In this document: positions 5,540-7,509 of the stretch, one piece after another
How positions within the stretch are numbered: the first letter of the stretch is position 1
Layout: each line of letters starts with the position of its first letter
Assembly: GCA_041628815.1 (NCBI GenBank)
Contig: JBFKOL010000211.1
Location: forward strand, 1-7,509
Source of the DNA: JBFKOL01 sp041628815
Lineage (GTDB): Bacteria; Bacteroidota; Bacteroidia; Chitinophagales; Saprospiraceae
Length of the DNA stretch: 7,509 bases
Direction of reading: 5' to 3'
Translations under genes and position numbers: made by a program
Notes under the pieces: model-generated
The model's input: the letters and a program-made list of their open reading frames with translations, nothing else
Told to the model about the DNA's origin: nothing
The model's database searches: none

Positions 5540-7159
5540 ATGGATAAGTCAATGAGCAATTCGGAAAAAAGAAAGAATAGACCAGTTCTTATCTACGACA
5601 CCACGCTGCGTGATGGTACGCAGGGTGAGGGGATATCCTTTACGGCCCAGGACAAGTTGCGTATAGCCCGGCGGATGGATGCTTTTGGCATCGACTACAT
5701 CGAAGGAGGTTGGCCCGGGTCCAATCCGCGGGACATGGACTTCTTCGAACTCGCAAAGGGTGAAACCTTCAAACACGCCAGGGTGGCCGCTTTCGGATCC
5801 ACCCGTCGCGCAGGCACGTCCGTCGATGAGGATGATCAGGTCAAGATGTTGTTGGAGGCGGCCACACCTGTGGTCACCATATTCGGAAAGACCTGGCTTC
5901 TGCATGTGACGGACGTGCTTAAGACCACCCCAAAGGAAAACCTGGCCATGATCGGGGATACTGTCGCATATCTCAAAAAACACGGCAAGGAAATACTCTA
6001 TGATGCCGAACATTTCTTCGATGGTTTTAAAGACAATTCCGCCTATGCACTGGATACACTGAGGGCAGCCATCGACGGCGGAGCGGACTATGTAGTGTTG
6101 TGTGATACCAATGGTGGGTGCCAGGTGGGAGAGATCAAGGAGATGGTCAACGCTGTTGTCGAGGCCTTTCCCGGCGTACCTGTCGGCATGCATTGTCACA
6201 ACGATTGCGGGCTCGGGGTAGCCGTGTCACTTGCCGGTGTAGAGGCCGGAGCTTCCATGATCCAAGGGACGATAAACGGTTACGGTGAGCGTGTGGGCAA
6301 TGCCAACCTTACCTCGATCATGCCCAACCTCGCCCTGAAAATGGGTTACGATATTCATTGCAAGGACAATTTGCCGGAGCTCAAGGACTTCTCCAACTAT
6401 GTCGACAATCTGGCCAACAGGCTTCCTTTTGCTAAGGAACCGTTTGTGGGCAGAAGTGCTTTTGCACACAAAGGTGGCGTTCACGCCAATGCGGCCAAAA
6501 AGGTGGCGCGCAGCTACGAACACATGCGGCCCGATGAAGTGGGCAACCAGCAAAGAATACTGCTGTCCGATATGGCCGGTGGGAGCAGCGTCGTCATGAA
6601 AGCCCGCCGGATGGGCATCGAGTTGAAAGAGAAGTCGAAAGAGATGCGAAGTTTTCTTGCGCTGCTGAAGAAATTGGAGAATGAAGGGCATGAGTTCGAA
6701 AATGCAGATGCTTCCTTCTATGTCTTGCTGCACAAGCACTTCCTGGGTCATGAAGACATCTTTGAGTTGGTGAGTTACCGCATCATCTCAGAAGTGGTCA
6801 GGGACACGGACAAAAACATTTCAGAAGCTGTCGTCAAACTTCGCGTCAAAGGTGAAGATGTGATACAGATCAGCGTTGCTGAATCGGTCGGTCCTGTCGG
6901 TGCCCTTGACCATGCGGCAAGGATTGCCTTTGCCAAACGTTTTCCGATCCTGGACTCGGTACACCTGGTGGATTATAAGGTGCGCATCATGCAGGCGGGT
7001 CTCGGTACAGACTCTGTCACGCAGGTCTTGGTGAAGTCTACGGATGGTGAGTCGACATGGTGGACGTGCGGGGCAGACTCGAATATCATCCACGCCTCAT
7101 GGGAAGCATTGAGGGATGCGTACAGATATAAGTTGTTGCGAAGCAGGCAGGAGGACTAA
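5540..7159 (+). CDS. cimA: Citramalate synthase (CimA-type, HMGL-like plus LeuA regulatory domain)
   Basis: Condenses acetyl-CoA with pyruvate to (R)-citramalate, the threonine-independent entry to 2-oxobutyrate and isoleucine; cytoplasmic. From the ATG at 5540 it has 539 residues, a normal length. The catalytic TIM barrel starts with YDTTLRDGTQGEG (19-31; Arg24 and Asp25 at the active site) and IEGGWPGSNPRD (54-65). HCHNDCGLG (218-226) and GERVGNANL (249-257) supply the metal ligands His218, His220 and Asn254. HKGGVHANA (310-318) follows in the accessory region. Residues about 400-530 are the LeuA-type dimer domain, in relatives the site of feedback control by the end product. The TTLRDGTQGEG and GGWPGSNP forms point to the CimA branch rather than 2-isopropylmalate or homocitrate synthase. 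ATG 5552 is an alternative start. A TTG at 5504 would add an unlikely IFEGCFLPLIW leader. No other isoleucine gene is adjacent. Confidence 0.93.
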   Translation: MDKSMSNSEKRKNRPVLIYDTTLRDGTQGEGISFTAQDKLRIARRMDAFGIDYIEGGWPGSNPRDMDFFELAKGETFKHARVAAFGSTRRAGTSVDEDDQVKMLLEAATPVVTIFGKTWLLHVTDVLKTTPKENLAMIGDTVAYLKKHGKEILYDAEHFFDGFKDNSAYALDTLRAAIDGGADYVVLCDTNGGCQVGEIKEMVNAVVEAFPGVPVGMHCHNDCGLGVAVSLAGVEAGASMIQGTINGYGERVGNANLTSIMPNLALKMGYDIHCKDNLPELKDFSNYVDNLANRLPFAKEPFVGRSAFAHKGGVHANAAKKVARSYEHMRPDEVGNQQRILLSDMAGGSSVVMKARRMGIELKEKSKEMRSFLALLKKLENEGHEFENADASFYVLLHKHFLGHEDIFELVSYRIISEVVRDTDKNISEAVVKLRVKGEDVIQISVAESVGPVGALDHAARIAFAKRFPILDSVHLVDYKVRIMQAGLGTDSVTQVLVKSTDGESTWWTCGADSNIIHASWEALRDAYRYKLLRSRQED

Positions 7160-7162
7160 TAG

Positions 7163-7225
7163 AAAATATAGATTAATTAGGAGGATTTTAAGGCGGATGA
7201 ATCTACCTATCAATTTCTATATTTT
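7163..7225. terminator. Probable bidirectional terminator hairpin between convergent genes
   Basis: AAAATATAGA (7163-7172) is the exact reverse complement of TCTATATTTT (7216-7225). Inside, AATT (7175-7178) pairs with AATT (7212-7215), and AGGAGGATT (7179-7187) pairs with AATCTACCT (7200-7208) apart from two mismatches, with a 12-base loop and small bulges. The site fills the 74-base gap between the cimA and mutS-like stops, and both strands end in TATTTT. It is weaker in GC than the 5430 terminator. Confidence 0.6.
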
Positions 7226-7233
7226 AACCTCAG

Positions 7234-7509
7234 CTAGAGGTCTATCCCCATATTTTTCATAAGCGCACTGGCATTAAAACTCTTCGAAACACCGCTTCTC
7301 TTTTTATAATCAAATTGCATTTGATCGTCTTCTACTTCTACTTCGAAGCAATAGTTTTTTATATCTAACTCGGTTGAATCCGCCCAGTGTCCCAGCGCGA
7401 GATCATGTGTGGAAATCAATCCTGAGCCATTGTATTCCAACAGTTTTTTTATGAGGGCCTTGGCACCCTCATGGCGATCTTTTGTATTGGTACCTTTCAA
7501 TACTTCATC
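7234..7509 (-). CDS. MutS-related ATPase, C-terminal fragment (5' part beyond the right edge)
   Basis: Only the last 91 residues are in the window; the frame is open to the right edge, so no start should be assigned here. The fragment begins at the end of a Walker B motif (DEVLKGTNTKDRHEGAKALI), where the Asp and Glu bind magnesium and activate water. STHD (33-36) supplies the switch histidine His35 of the ABC-type MutS ATPase. The segment FDYKKRSGVSKSFNASALMKNMGI is the usual MutS C-terminal end. GTNTKDR in place of the GRGTST form of true MutS, and ISTHDLALG in place of the THYHEL form, indicate a MutS-related protein of the kind Bacteroidota carry besides MutS1. No Smr domain follows, so it is not a standard MutS2. 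A role in mismatch repair should not be assumed. It converges on cimA. Confidence 0.88.
   Translation of the reverse strand, partial: DEVLKGTNTKDRHEGAKALIKKLLEYNGSGLISTHDLALGHWADSTELDIKNYCFEVEVEDDQMQFDYKKRSGVSKSFNASALMKNMGIDL

Noticed and set aside
5549..6199. Minus-strand open frames opposite cimA, including 6227-6751
   Set aside because: They are antisense to the conserved CimA catalytic core, which constrains the sequence; they show no domain or start signal of their own.
1..7509. Defence system, CRISPR array, mobile element or RNA gene
   Set aside because: No spaced direct repeats, transposase or recombinase motifs, terminal inverted repeats, or tRNA and rRNA sequences were seen; the genes are mostly housekeeping or envelope-related.

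Overview
The window looks like chromosomal DNA from a member of the Bacteroidota. Several proteins match forms usual in that phylum: a PurH carrying the GCGQTSRVDA motif, a small type II thymidine kinase, a conserved protein ending in the ISDISKSMGINDRI / INELFGGDQ module, a rhomboid with HGNFQHLMSN, and a secreted protein ending in IPTMGEWG. Shine-Dalgarno sequences are mostly weak or absent, which also fits. The assignment below phylum is open; the IPTL-type tail would suit a Saprospiria-like lineage, but this is only a guess.

Layout. Minus strand, left: purH (purine biosynthesis) runs off the left edge. Upstream of it, in the same direction, lies tdk (thymidine salvage). A 93-base divergent spacer separates tdk from a plus-strand run: an uncharacterised two-ended protein, a rhomboid protease, and a DUF4197 protein with a signal peptide. 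Next comes a 223-base AT-rich spacer and then a visibly AT-rich gene for a secreted protein with an IPTL-CTERM-type sorting tail, closed by a strong intrinsic terminator. It is followed by a full-length citramalate synthase (cimA, isoleucine precursor supply). A convergent 74-base spacer with a long imperfect hairpin separates cimA from the C-terminal end of a MutS-related ATPase, which enters from the right edge on the minus strand.

How the genes fit together. purH and tdk both serve nucleotide supply, but they are 119 bases apart and joint transcription is unproven. The conserved protein, rhomboid and DUF4197 genes lie close together on one strand and may be cotranscribed. The IPTL-tailed gene looks like an independent unit because of its base composition, its long leader and its own terminator. 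cimA stands without other isoleucine genes here.

No mobile element, CRISPR array, tRNA or rRNA was recognised, and no clear defence or otherwise novel multigene system. The least ordinary part is the AT-rich leader plus IPTL-tailed gene (about 4515-5456).
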